Positions 26,375-35,369 of a stretch of 64,000 bases of DNA are shown here, piece by piece. The notes below the pieces were generated by a model that saw only the letters and a program-made list of their open reading frames with translations, did no database searches and was not told where the DNA came from. Source of the stretch: Algoriphagus lacus (GTDB lineage: Bacteria > Bacteroidota > Bacteroidia > Cytophagales > Cyclobacteriaceae); NCBI RefSeq assembly GCF_003583985.1, contig NZ_QXML01000007.1:1-64000 (forward strand), read 5' to 3'. How positions within the stretch are numbered: the stretch's first letter is position 1; every line of letters starts with the position of its first letter. Made by a program: the position numbers and the translations under genes.

Positions 26375-26851
26375 ATGATTCAGCGAGTTCAAACCATTTT
26401 CCTGTTCTTGGTTGCCGCAGCCATGGGAGTCACCATCGGCACTGAGCTATGGTCACAAGATCTAACCGATTCCGGCCAAACTTGGTCCTTATCAGCTTTC
26501 GCACTGAGCAATGTGGATTCTTCGGGTGAGGTAATTCAGTCCACATCCAAATGGTATCTGGGTTCTTTGGCAGCGCTGGTTGGCTTGATGGCGGTGATCT
26601 CCATCTTTCAATACAAAAACAGAACCCGTCAGATGATGCTCAATATGATTAACAGTCTGCTCATGGTTGGTCTAGTGTCCGCCATCTTTCTGACCACCAA
26701 TGGACTCAATACCGAGCTGGGTGTGGAAGTAGCTGGATCTTACAAGCCGGGATTCTGGGCAGTACTGGTGGCAATGGTGTTGAACATGCTCGCCAATCGG
26801 TTTATCCGAAAAGATGAAGCACTAGTTCGATCGGTGGATAGAATCCGATAA
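26375..26851 (+). CDS. DUF4293 membrane protein
   Basis: A 158-aa protein beginning MIQRVQTIFLFLVAAAMGV, the standard start of the DUF4293 family of Bacteroidota, with four hydrophobic helices (about 5-22, 60-78, 87-103 and 127-143). Function is unknown. It is divergent from truA with a gap of 103 bases and often occupies this place in related genomes. A strong terminator follows 8 bases after the stop. Confidence 0.85.
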   Translation: MIQRVQTIFLFLVAAAMGVTIGTELWSQDLTDSGQTWSLSAFALSNVDSSGEVIQSTSKWYLGSLAALVGLMAVISIFQYKNRTRQMMLNMINSLLMVGLVSAIFLTTNGLNTELGVEVAGSYKPGFWAVLVAMVLNMLANRFIRKDEALVRSVDRIR

Positions 26852-26858
26852 AAGGCGA

Positions 26859-26886
26859 AGCCAGTAATCAAAAACTGGCTTTTTTT
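26859..26886 (+). terminator. Terminator after the DUF4293 gene
   Basis: AGCCAGT / ACTGGCT, 8-base loop, followed by seven T. Confidence 0.88.
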
Positions 26887-26925
26887 ATTGTTTCAACTTG
26901 TAACTTGATCAAAAATAGTACAACC

Positions 26926-28026
26926 ATGAGATTCGAAACCCTCAGCATTCATATCGGAAATCAAATTACCGACTCCACCCGTCCGGTGGTTCAACCCATT
27001 ACCCTAAGCACCACTTTTGAACACGGAAATGGGAAGATGCTTTATTCCCGGGCAAACAATCCCAACAGGCAATCTCTGGAAGAATTGCTTGCCGCGCTGG
27101 AAAAAGGGGAGGATGCCGCTGCATTCGCCTCTGGAAACGCCGCCGGAACTGCTGTTTATCAAGCCTTGCCCCCAGGTTCCCATATTGTTGCGCCGGATGA
27201 CATGTATCATGGCTTGCACAATTCCATGGTTCAGCTTTTTGCGGGAATTCATGAGGTGACTTTTGTGGATATGAGTAATCTGGAGGAAGTCAAAAAGGCA
27301 ATCCGTCCCAATACGAGACTTTTTTGGGTGGAGTCTCCGTCAAATCCCCTTTTGAAAATCACCGATATCCGAAAGATTTCCGAATTGGCCAAGGCTCAGG
27401 GAGCCATCTTGGCCTGTGACAATACCTTCGCAACTCCAGTTTTCCAGAATCCCATCGATCTGGGAGCGGATATTGTCATGCATAGTAGTACCAAGTATTT
27501 TGGAGGGCATTCCGATATTTTGGGAGGTGCCTTGATTACAAAAGTGAAGGATGCTTTTTGGGAAAAGATCCGAATTGTTCAGCGGGTGGGTGGGGCTGTT
27601 CCGGCTCCAATGGATTGTTACTTGCTGTGCAGAAGTATTCGGACTTTGGCCTATCGGATGAAAGGCCACGTGGAGCATGCCACGATCTTGGCGGAATTTC
27701 TGATGAATCATCCAAAGGTTGAAAAAGTATTTTATCCCGGATTGAAATCCCATCCGGGTCATGAAATTGCAGCTTCTCAGATGACTGGTTTTGGAGGGAT
27801 TGTTTCTTTTACAGTAAAAGGCGGTGCTGAAGCAGCAGATCTGATGGTCTCCAAACTTCATTATTTTGCCAATGCAACCAGTCTTGGCGGGGTGGAAAGT
27901 CTGATCGAGCGTAGAGCTGCGGTAGAAGGCCCAAATTCCAAAACCCCTCCTAATTTGCTCAGGGTTTCAGTAGGGCTTGAGCACACTGATGACTTACTGG
28001 AGGATTTGGCTCAGGCGCTGGGTTAA
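26926..28026 (+). CDS. Cys/Met-metabolism PLP enzyme (cystathionine synthase/lyase family)
   Basis: A 366-aa enzyme of the gamma family of PLP proteins. SRANNPNRQSLEELLAALE, the PLP lysine K190 in HSSTKYFGGHSD, the SRP-type loop and a terminal RVSVGLEHTDDLLEDLAQAL are all present. Members include cystathionine gamma-synthase, cystathionine lyases and O-acylhomoserine sulfhydrylase; the sequence alone does not separate them. The short N-terminus and the DMYHGLHNS segment fit a synthase/lyase of bacterial type. ATG 26926 is used; a TTG lies upstream at 26905. Confidence 0.88.
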   Translation: MRFETLSIHIGNQITDSTRPVVQPITLSTTFEHGNGKMLYSRANNPNRQSLEELLAALEKGEDAAAFASGNAAGTAVYQALPPGSHIVAPDDMYHGLHNSMVQLFAGIHEVTFVDMSNLEEVKKAIRPNTRLFWVESPSNPLLKITDIRKISELAKAQGAILACDNTFATPVFQNPIDLGADIVMHSSTKYFGGHSDILGGALITKVKDAFWEKIRIVQRVGGAVPAPMDCYLLCRSIRTLAYRMKGHVEHATILAEFLMNHPKVEKVFYPGLKSHPGHEIAASQMTGFGGIVSFTVKGGAEAADLMVSKLHYFANATSLGGVESLIERRAAVEGPNSKTPPNLLRVSVGLEHTDDLLEDLAQALG

Positions 28027-28092
28027 AGGCTTGAAAAATTGGAATCGACAACCGTTAAAACTCCCGAGTTTTAAAATTCAGATTTAACAAAT

Positions 28093-28130
28093 ATGGCCCC
28101 GGGATTATTCCCGGGGCCATTTGTTTTATT
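28093..28130. terminator. Bidirectional terminator
   Basis: ATGGCCCCGGGA / TCCCGGGGCCAT is a perfect 12-bp stem with a 4-base loop and T-rich flanks. It separates the PLP enzyme gene from the convergent M1 peptidase gene. Confidence 0.9.
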
Positions 28131-30081
28131 TGTATATCTCAACAGGCCAGTGATCATTTCCAAGATCGATATCCGGAATCACTTTGTCCGGATCGATTTC
28201 CACTGCTGTTATTTTTTTGGAGGTTTTGAAAAGGTGTGACCAGGAATCTCCCCGCTGCCAGATTTCAACAGGAAGTTTTATCCGCTCTTTGGACCCGTCT
28301 TCAAAAGTGACTTCCATGAGTACAGGCATCGGGATAGTTCCTTTGTTGATTAGATTGATCACATAATTTCCACCATATGGTTGGATTGAGCTGATTCCCA
28401 AGTCGATGTTTCCATTGCCATAAAACCACCCTTTCCAAAACCAGGAAAGATTTTCTCCGGCAACGTTCTCCATATGGTTGAAGAAATCAGTGGGTTGAGG
28501 GTGCTTGTAAGCCCAAGTTTTGATGTACGATCGGAATGCATTGTCAAATCGCTCCGGCCCCAGAATATACTCTCGAAGCATAATCAAGCCAATCGCCGGT
28601 TTAATGTAAGCTACCATCCCCAGGTTTCGGGTGTCGGTGACATCGGGATAGTTGTCGATGCCCTCGCGGCTTTCGCTGGTAAAATATCCGTTGAAACGAC
28701 GGGTTTGATTTAAGTCCGAAGCGTACTCTCCGTTGTTAAATGCATTGGAACTGTAGTGATTGATGAAGGAATTGAAGCCTTCATCCATCCAAGCGTAGCG
28801 GCGCTCATTAGTTCCGACTATCATCGGGAACCAATTGTGGCCAAACTCATGGTCTGTTACTCCCCAAAGAGATTCTCCCTTTGAATTATAATGGCAAAAA
28901 TTCAATCCCGGATATTCCATGCCGTTGATTTCAGCAGCGACATTGGAGGCAGTTTCGTACGGGAATTCATACCATTGTTTGGAGTAATATTCGATGGAAG
29001 CTTTGCTATATTCTGTAGATCTGGACCAAGCATCCTGACCGTTACTTTCAAGGGGATAAACAGATTGTGCCAAAGCGGTTTTGCCGGAAGGAAGATTGAT
29101 TCGGGCGGCATCCCAGATAAAGGAATGGGATGTGGCGAAGGCGATATCTCTTGCATTTTGAATGCGGAAATGCCAAGTCACGGTGCCATTCTGCTTAGGT
29201 CGGGTGAGTTGGGTGTTTTTGATTTCCTCGGGGGAGACTAAGTAAACTGTTTGGTCGCTTTGAGCTGCTTTGGCATAGCGGGATTGAAGTTCTTTGCTAA
29301 GTACTTCAGTAGGATTCATCAATTTACCGGAACCAACTACGATGTGATTGTAAGGGACAGTCACTTTGTAGTCAAAGTTTCCGTACTCCAGATAGAATTC
29401 ACCTGCACCCAAGTAAGGCTCCACGTTCCAGCCTTCGATCTCGTCAAAGACGGCAACTTTTGGGTACCATTGTGCGAAAGCATAAATCCAGCCGTCCTTC
29501 ACTTTCAGTCTACCCATTCGGTCCATGCCTTTCTGAGGGACTTTGAAGGAAAAATTCATTGAGACAGTTGCTTTACCGCCTTTCGCAGGAATCGGTTCAG
29601 CAAACCACACCTGCATCCGGGTGTCATCGATCAAGTGCTTGGAAGAAACTGCCCCCTTTACTCCGACTTTTGCAGCTACTTGGGATATGGCATAGCCTCC
29701 ATCGGTGTCCCCGTTGTAGCGATTGCCTTGGATCGGGGTTGTCAAAGTTCCTCTGGAGTCTGGGGTGAACCGATTTTGTTCAAGCTGAAGCCAGATAAAA
29801 TCCAGAGCCTCGGGACTGTTGTTGGTATAGGTGATGGTAACTTTTCCGGAAAGCGTGTGGTTAGCTTCATCCAAGGCAACTTCGATTTGGTAGTCGGCTG
29901 CATTTTGCCAATAGGCTTCTCCCGGTTTTCCGGAGGCGCTTCGGTAGCTATTTCCCTTTCGGTCCAAAAACTCCGAAAAGTCTTTTTGATTATTGTCTTT
30001 GCCCTGCTGTGAAAAAGCAGGAAAAGAAGCTGTCAGAATAAAAGTGGACAATATTCCACCTAGAATACTCAATTTATTCAT
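28126..30081 (-). CDS. Secreted M1-family metallopeptidase
   Basis: A 651-aa zinc aminopeptidase-like protein with a signal peptide (1-25, ending AFSQ). The exopeptidase segment AEINGMEYPG replaces GAMEN. The zinc site is H411-E412-x-x-H415 (HEFGHNW) with the third ligand E434 in WMDEGFN, 19 residues on, as in the family. It has the beta-sandwich N-domain and a catalytic domain but no long C-terminal ARM domain. It probably acts in the periplasm or outside the cell on peptides. The divergent TonB receptor gene starts 158 bases away. Confidence 0.92.
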   Translation of the reverse strand: MNKLSILGGILSTFILTASFPAFSQQGKDNNQKDFSEFLDRKGNSYRSASGKPGEAYWQNAADYQIEVALDEANHTLSGKVTITYTNNSPEALDFIWLQLEQNRFTPDSRGTLTTPIQGNRYNGDTDGGYAISQVAAKVGVKGAVSSKHLIDDTRMQVWFAEPIPAKGGKATVSMNFSFKVPQKGMDRMGRLKVKDGWIYAFAQWYPKVAVFDEIEGWNVEPYLGAGEFYLEYGNFDYKVTVPYNHIVVGSGKLMNPTEVLSKELQSRYAKAAQSDQTVYLVSPEEIKNTQLTRPKQNGTVTWHFRIQNARDIAFATSHSFIWDAARINLPSGKTALAQSVYPLESNGQDAWSRSTEYSKASIEYYSKQWYEFPYETASNVAAEINGMEYPGLNFCHYNSKGESLWGVTDHEFGHNWFPMIVGTNERRYAWMDEGFNSFINHYSSNAFNNGEYASDLNQTRRFNGYFTSESREGIDNYPDVTDTRNLGMVAYIKPAIGLIMLREYILGPERFDNAFRSYIKTWAYKHPQPTDFFNHMENVAGENLSWFWKGWFYGNGNIDLGISSIQPYGGNYVINLINKGTIPMPVLMEVTFEDGSKERIKLPVEIWQRGDSWSHLFKTSKKITAVEIDPDKVIPDIDLGNDHWPVEIYK

Positions 30082-30239
30082 GGTACTTTTCTATTTGCAC
30101 TCAAAATAGGGACAAATGCGCTTTTGACGAACTTTTTTTATTCCAAGCCTGTGACTTTTACCTTTTTTTGAAGTTAGTTCAGTGTTGGATGGTGAAGAAA
30201 AACCCCTTTACCTTTGGTTCCAAGTTTCAAATTACCTCG

Positions 30240-32066
30240 ATGAAGAAAGCACTATGGGTGGGAGGACTGATAGCAATTGCCTTGCAGGCAAATGCCCAAA
30301 CCGACACCACTACCCGAAAATTGGATGAAGTGATCATCCAAGAAAACCGGATTCAAATTCCTTTTTCCAAGCAAAGCAGAAATCTGTCGCTTGTCGATCG
30401 GCAGCAGATTGAAACCACCCCGGCGCGTAGTCTCCAGGAAGTGTTGAGTTTTGTCCCTGGTGTGGATGTCCGACAGCGAGGCGTGACAGGCGTCCAGGCG
30501 GATATTGGGATACGTGGCGGCTCTTTTGAACAAACACTGATGCTGCTCAACGGGATCAAACTCAGCGATCCCCAGACAGGCCATCACATGATGAATATTC
30601 CTGTTCCCTTGGTCAACATTGACCGGGTGGAAGTGTTGAAAGGTCCAGCTTCTCGAATTTTTGGCCAAAACGCCTACACCGGTGCGGTCAATGTGATCAC
30701 AAGCCTGAGCGAAGTTCGAAGTTTGAGACTGCAAGGGTATGCGGGTGACTTCGGGATGAAAGGGATCAATTTTGCGGGGTCACTACCAGTCGGGAACTAC
30801 AAGCAAAATCTAGCGATTTCTTATGATGATTCTGATGGGCACCAATACAACTCCGACTACCAAGTAAGCAACGTATTCTATGAGGGAGGTGTTGATCTCA
30901 ATGCTAATCATTCCCTCCGTGGAATGGTGGCTTACACCGACCGGACTTTTGGTGCAAATGGATTTTATACTTCTGCTTTTCCGGATCAATGGGAAAGCAT
31001 ACAGACCAGCTTGGCCTCTTTGGCTCATTCTTTCACCAAGGATCGGTTTTCCCTCAACACCCGGACTTATTGGAGAAGAAATAACGATGAATATCGCTTG
31101 CGAAGAAATGAGCCTGAATTTTATCAAAACAATCACACCTCAACTGTTTTTGCAGTAGAATCCAACGGTAGCTATAAAAGCAAACTCGGAACCACTGGCT
31201 TTGGGATAGAAGGGCGAAAGGAGTCTATTGAATCCAATAATCTCGGAAATCACGAGCGGGAGCTTTTTGGCGTTTTTCTGGAGCAATTGGTCAACTTGGG
31301 AAGCAAGACTGACATCCGGGCAGGATTGTATTCCAATTACTATTCGGAATATGGGTGGAAGCATTTTCCAGGGATGGAAGTCGGATTTCAAGCCTCGCCC
31401 GCTTTGAGATTCTATTCAGGTGTTGGATCCAGCTATCGGATACCGACTTACACAGATCTGTATTATCGAGGACCTACCAATATTGGAAATGAAAACTTGG
31501 TGCCGGAGCAGGCGCTTTCCTTTGAAGTTGGGGGAAAATGGACTAAAAATAACTGGAGAGGGGAGCTGGTCTATTTTAACCGGACCAGTGATAACCTAAT
31601 CGAGTGGACCCGAAATACGCAACGGGAGCCTTGGCAACCTCAAAATTTCAATGAGGTAGTTTTCAACGGAGTGGAGGCTTCCGCTTACTACCGTACCAAT
31701 CCCAATGGACAGCCTTTTCAGGTCAGGGAATTGATGATTTCGTACAATTACATCGATGCGGAATTTATAGAGACCCCCGGTCTTGAGTCACGTTATGCCT
31801 TGACCGCATTGAGAAATCAGGTAATTGGCGGAGTGCTCTTGGGATTTGGGAAAAAAATCGAGTGGAATACCAAAATGCGCTACGTGGAGCGCATTAGTCA
31901 AGATCCTTACTTTCTGCTGGACATGCGGGTGGATTACAACCGACTCGGGAAACTTGGATTCTTTGCTGAGGCTTCCAACATCACTGATTCTGACTATATC
32001 GAGGCTGGCACAGTTCAGATGCCGGGGAGATGGTTTAGAGCAGGGTTTATGCTGAATTTGCAATAA
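30240..32066 (+). CDS. TonB-dependent outer-membrane receptor
   Basis: A 608-aa protein from ATG 30240. Its signal peptide MKKALWVGGLIAIALQANAQ is followed by a TonB box (LDEVIIQ). The plug domain runs from about 40 to 165 (SLQEVLSFVPGVDVRQRGVT, IRGGSFEQTLMLLNGIKL, RVEVLKGPASRIFGQNAYTGAVNV) and a 22-strand barrel ends in ...MPGRWFRAGFMLNLQ. At this length it is in the BtuB/haem-siderophore class rather than the SusC class, as there is no carboxypeptidase-like N-terminal domain and no SusD gene beside it. Substrate unknown; a vitamin, metal chelate or short peptide is possible. Confidence 0.92.
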   Translation: MKKALWVGGLIAIALQANAQTDTTTRKLDEVIIQENRIQIPFSKQSRNLSLVDRQQIETTPARSLQEVLSFVPGVDVRQRGVTGVQADIGIRGGSFEQTLMLLNGIKLSDPQTGHHMMNIPVPLVNIDRVEVLKGPASRIFGQNAYTGAVNVITSLSEVRSLRLQGYAGDFGMKGINFAGSLPVGNYKQNLAISYDDSDGHQYNSDYQVSNVFYEGGVDLNANHSLRGMVAYTDRTFGANGFYTSAFPDQWESIQTSLASLAHSFTKDRFSLNTRTYWRRNNDEYRLRRNEPEFYQNNHTSTVFAVESNGSYKSKLGTTGFGIEGRKESIESNNLGNHERELFGVFLEQLVNLGSKTDIRAGLYSNYYSEYGWKHFPGMEVGFQASPALRFYSGVGSSYRIPTYTDLYYRGPTNIGNENLVPEQALSFEVGGKWTKNNWRGELVYFNRTSDNLIEWTRNTQREPWQPQNFNEVVFNGVEASAYYRTNPNGQPFQVRELMISYNYIDAEFIETPGLESRYALTALRNQVIGGVLLGFGKKIEWNTKMRYVERISQDPYFLLDMRVDYNRLGKLGFFAEASNITDSDYIEAGTVQMPGRWFRAGFMLNLQ

Positions 32067-32120
32067 GCAAATGGAAGCTTTTTCTTGAATCTTGGACAGC
32101 TTTTGAAATCAATTTTCACT

Positions 32121-33224
32121 ATGAAGACTGTCTTTATTTGCCATAACTACAAGGATGAATCTTTTGCCAGTATGAGTTATTTCTTGGGAAATCACTTGAC
32201 TGAAGAAGGCTATCGAGTAGTTTTTATTTCCAAGGATCCGTATTTCGAAGAGCAGGTTGTAAAGAAAATAGGAAATGGCGAATTGATTTTGACTTCCTGG
32301 CCTAGTAAAGTGAAATCCACTGGAATTAAAGATTTCAGCTGGTTTTTCAAATTGTACAAAAAGTACCTCCCGGAAGTTATCATAGGTCATCATAATGGAA
32401 GTATAACTTCGAATATTACTGCCAAATTCGTCGGAGGAAGCAGAACAAGGAAAATCGATTACCACCACATCAATTCTAAGGCTATTATCGAAGCAAAGGG
32501 GAAAATGGACTTGAAGCTTCGGTTTTTTTTCCTTCGAAAATCCCTCTTTTACCGGCTTTTCTGTGACCAGGTTATTTGTCCTTCCCAACATGCATTGGAA
32601 GATTTGGAAGGGTTTTTTAAATGCCGAAAAGGAAGAGTTATCTTAAATCCTTTGCCGGATCGAATGGGTATTTCCAAGGAAAAGAATCAAGATGGATTAG
32701 TGTTTGGTTTTTTGGGAAGGCTTGATCGAAACAAGAATATTTTGACCTTGATGGATGCCTTTTCTAAGTTGGATGAGGAGTATTCGGGAAGTCCTATTCG
32801 CTTAAAGATTGCAGGAGGTGGGGAGCTCGAAAAAGAAGTTCAAAAAAGGAGTGGCGCCTTTTCCTCAATAAATTACCTAGGATCGATTCCCTATTCTGAA
32901 GTGAACGATTTTCTACAATCCTTGGATTTTTTGATCATTCCCTCAAAATCAGATGTTTTGCCCACAGTTGGAATCGAAGCATTGAGGAACGGTATTCCCA
33001 TCATTATTACACCACAGGTTGGGCTTGTGGATTTTTTAGTGGAAGGGGAGGAATTTTTACTGACCCAAGGTGACACGAATTCATTGTATTTGACTTTGAA
33101 AAAAGTTAAAGGACTTTCAAGCGAGGATTATTCCTTCCTAAAAACAAAAGCCAGAAAGGCATTTGAGCGGAATTTTCAACTAGACGCCTATATAAAAAGC
33201 ATGAAGATGTCACTCAATCTCTGA
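32121..33224 (+). CDS. Glycosyltransferase, GT4 type
   Basis: A 367-aa GT-B glycosyltransferase from ATG 32121. The N-terminal Rossmann half begins MKTVFICHNYKDESFASMSY. The C-terminal half has FGFLGRLDRNKNILTLMDAF, LKIAGGGELE and the nucleotide-sugar motif IIPSKSDVLPTVGIEALRNGIPIIIT; the last E is the family's catalytic glutamate. It transfers a sugar from a nucleotide donor to a glycan. It lies 54 bases after the TonB receptor and before the tRNA array, with no other polysaccharide gene adjacent. Confidence 0.85.
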   Translation: MKTVFICHNYKDESFASMSYFLGNHLTEEGYRVVFISKDPYFEEQVVKKIGNGELILTSWPSKVKSTGIKDFSWFFKLYKKYLPEVIIGHHNGSITSNITAKFVGGSRTRKIDYHHINSKAIIEAKGKMDLKLRFFFLRKSLFYRLFCDQVICPSQHALEDLEGFFKCRKGRVILNPLPDRMGISKEKNQDGLVFGFLGRLDRNKNILTLMDAFSKLDEEYSGSPIRLKIAGGGELEKEVQKRSGAFSSINYLGSIPYSEVNDFLQSLDFLIIPSKSDVLPTVGIEALRNGIPIIITPQVGLVDFLVEGEEFLLTQGDTNSLYLTLKKVKGLSSEDYSFLKTKARKAFERNFQLDAYIKSMKMSLNL

Positions 33225-33285
33225 AATTAAGCCCCTTATTTTCATTGTATTACTTTTTTTGAAAGGAAAATTATTAGGGTCTCTA

Positions 33286-33315
33286 TTGCATTAAAAAGTT
33301 TACAGATTACCTTTG
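33286..33315 (+). promoter_or_regulatory. Promoter of the tRNA-Val array
   Basis: TTG (33286-33288), a spacer of exactly 19 bases and TACCTTTG (33308-33315) give a perfect match to the Bacteroidota consensus TTG-N19-TAnnTTTG. The expected start site is near the CCTTTCGAAAGG palindrome (33321-33332), about 20 bases before the first tRNA. Confidence 0.8.
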
Positions 33316-33342
33316 CATTCCCTTTCGAAAGGAAAGGAAAAT

Positions 33343-33417
33343 GGAAGTTTAGCTCAGCTGGTTCAGAGCATCTGCCTTACAAGCAGAGGGTCGGGGGTTC
33401 GAATCCCTCAACTTCCA
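33343..33417 (+). tRNA. tRNA-Val (anticodon TAC), copy 1
   Basis: A complete 75-nt cloverleaf: acceptor GGAAGTT / AACTTCC, D-arm GCTC..GAGC, anticodon stem TCTGC / GCAGA with loop CTTACAA, variable loop GGGTC, T-arm GGGGG-TTCGAAT-CCCTC (one G-T pair) and discriminator A. The 3' CCA is not encoded. Identical to copy 2. Confidence 0.97.
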
Positions 33418-33443
33418 CATTTTATTAATACCGAACGTACTTC

Positions 33444-33810
<367 letters not shown>

Positions 33811-33880
33811 AGCTTGGCTGCTGGTTCAGAGCATCCCGATGCAATCGGGAGGGTCGGGGGTTCGAATCCCTCAACTTCCA
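33811..33880 (+). pseudogene. Truncated, chimeric tRNA-Val copy with palindromic anticodon arm
   Basis: From GCTGGTTCAGAGCATC (33820) to the discriminator A (33880) this copies tRNA-Val. The 5' acceptor strand is missing: the bases before the D-arm are the end of the GIY-YIG gene and do not pair with AACTTCC. The anticodon arm is replaced, at equal length (17 bases), by TCCCGATGCAATCGGGA, a 7-bp inverted repeat around GCA. Read as a tRNA the anticodon would be GCA (Cys), but without an acceptor stem it cannot be functional. It is a remnant created with the GIY-YIG insertion. Confidence 0.85.
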
Positions 33881-33919
33881 CTTAAAGCCTTAGAATTTTT
33901 CTCGGGCTTTTTTATTTTT
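33820..33919 (+). repeat. Direct repeat, right copy
   Basis: Second copy of the 100-base repeat described at 33458-33557, with a 362-base period. It comprises the tRNA 3' half with changed anticodon arm and a second, slightly decayed terminator. Confidence 0.9.
33886..33913 (+). terminator. Duplicated terminator after the GIY-YIG gene
   Basis: AGCCTTAGAA / TTCTCGGGCT with a 3-base TTT loop and T-run; one stem mismatch compared with its parent at 33524. It can stop transcription of the GIY-YIG gene. Confidence 0.7.
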
Positions 33920-34018
33920 TAAGTATTTGACACAGATTTCCCCGGAAAAAGCCACAGATACCAATAGATTTTTTCGAGATCAAATTTTTCCTTTTTAATC
34001 CAAGGTCTCCCAAAATTT

Positions 34019-35281
34019 CTAATACCCATATTTCCCTTTCCACTTTCCTGACAGATAGTTTCTCAACTCATTTTCGCGGGCATTTTCTCCTGGCTCATAA
34101 AGCTTAGTGCCTTTGATTTCATCAGGTAGAAATTCCTGCTCGACAAAGTTACCCGGGAAGTCATGGGAATATTTATATGCTTTGCCATAATTCAAGTCCT
34201 TCATCAATTTGGTTGGAGCATTTCGTAGGTGAAGGGGAACGGAGAGGTTTCCGGTTTCTTTTACCAAAGCCTGGGCCTGATTGATCGCCAAATAGGCAGC
34301 ATTGCTTTTTGGCGAACTCGCCAAATAAGTCACGCATTGGGAAAGGATAATTCTGGACTCAGGATAGCCGATGATTTTCACCGCTTCAAAGCAGTTGGTA
34401 GCCAAAAGCAAGGCATTGGGATTGGCATTGCCGATATCTTCGGAGGCCAGAATTACCAGCCTTCGGGCAATAAATTTGACATCTTCGCCTCCCTCAATCA
34501 TTCGTGCCAACCAATACACCGCTGCATTCGGATCCGAACCACGGATTGATTTAATAAATGCCGAAATGATGTCATAGTGCTGTTCTCCGGATTTGTCATA
34601 CAATGCGACTTTCTGCTGGGCGATCTGCATCACTTTTTCATCCGTGACCACACAAGGATTTTCGTTGACACCATCTATGACGATTTCCAAAAGATTGAGA
34701 AGTTTGCGACCATCACCGCCTGAAATTCTCAGTAAAGCATCCGTTTCTTTGAGCTCAACCTGTATTTTTTTCAGATCCGCATCTTTCTCCAGGGCCTGCT
34801 TCATCATGGCCTCCATTTCGGATCTTCCCAGAGGGTTCAATGTGAATACTTGGCAACGGGAAAGCAGTGCCGAATTGACTTCGAAGGATGGATTTTCAGT
34901 GGTTGCGCCAATCAGCCGAATGACTCCCTTTTCTACCGCACCGAGTAATGCGTCTTGCTGGGACTTGTTGAAGCGATGGATCTCATCAATAAATAAGACG
35001 GTGCCCCGCTGAAACTTGGCTTTGTCAATAACTTCCCGGATGTCTTTGACGCCCGAACTGATTGCACTCAGGGTGTAAAAAGGCGCCTTGATCTCGTTGG
35101 CGATGATATTGGCAATGGTAGTCTTGCCCACTCCAGGAGGTCCCCATAGGATTAGAGAAGGCACATTTCCCGACTTGATTGATTTATAGAGAAAAGAAGA
35201 AGGTGCTGACAAATGCTCCTGACCGATCAGGTCTTCCAGTCGGCTGGGGCGCATGCGTTCGGCTAGGGGAGTGGGGTTCAT
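34019..35281 (-). CDS. rarA: Replication-associated recombination protein RarA (MgsA)
   Basis: A 420-aa AAA+ ATPase related to clamp loaders. LAERMRPSRLEDLIGQEHLS, GPPGVGKTT (Walker A, about 46-54), FIDEIHRFNKSQQDALL (Walker B), GATTENPSFEVNSALLSRC (sensor 1) and the C-terminal tetramerisation domain with YLASSPKSNAAY and PLHLRNAPTKLMK are all typical. It acts at stalled replication forks. It is a single-gene unit on the minus strand. Confidence 0.96.
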   Translation of the reverse strand: MNPTPLAERMRPSRLEDLIGQEHLSAPSSFLYKSIKSGNVPSLILWGPPGVGKTTIANIIANEIKAPFYTLSAISSGVKDIREVIDKAKFQRGTVLFIDEIHRFNKSQQDALLGAVEKGVIRLIGATTENPSFEVNSALLSRCQVFTLNPLGRSEMEAMMKQALEKDADLKKIQVELKETDALLRISGGDGRKLLNLLEIVIDGVNENPCVVTDEKVMQIAQQKVALYDKSGEQHYDIISAFIKSIRGSDPNAAVYWLARMIEGGEDVKFIARRLVILASEDIGNANPNALLLATNCFEAVKIIGYPESRIILSQCVTYLASSPKSNAAYLAINQAQALVKETGNLSVPLHLRNAPTKLMKDLNYGKAYKYSHDFPGNFVEQEFLPDEIKGTKLYEPGENARENELRNYLSGKWKGKYGY

Positions 35282-35369
35282 TTTATTAGTTGCAAAACAT
35301 TAGACGCTAGAAATAAAGCTTTTAGGAAGTTGGGACAAATCTGAGATTCTGGATCTTTTATCTTAGATC

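Noticed and set aside
25762..26445. 227-codon plus-strand open frame opposite truA
   Set aside because: Antisense shadow of truA that also runs into the DUF4293 gene in another frame.
33811..33880. Reading the third tRNA-like sequence as a functional tRNA-Cys (anticodon GCA)
   Set aside because: The 5' acceptor strand is absent, the bases in its place are the end of the GIY-YIG gene and do not pair with the 3' strand, and the body is that of tRNA-Val.
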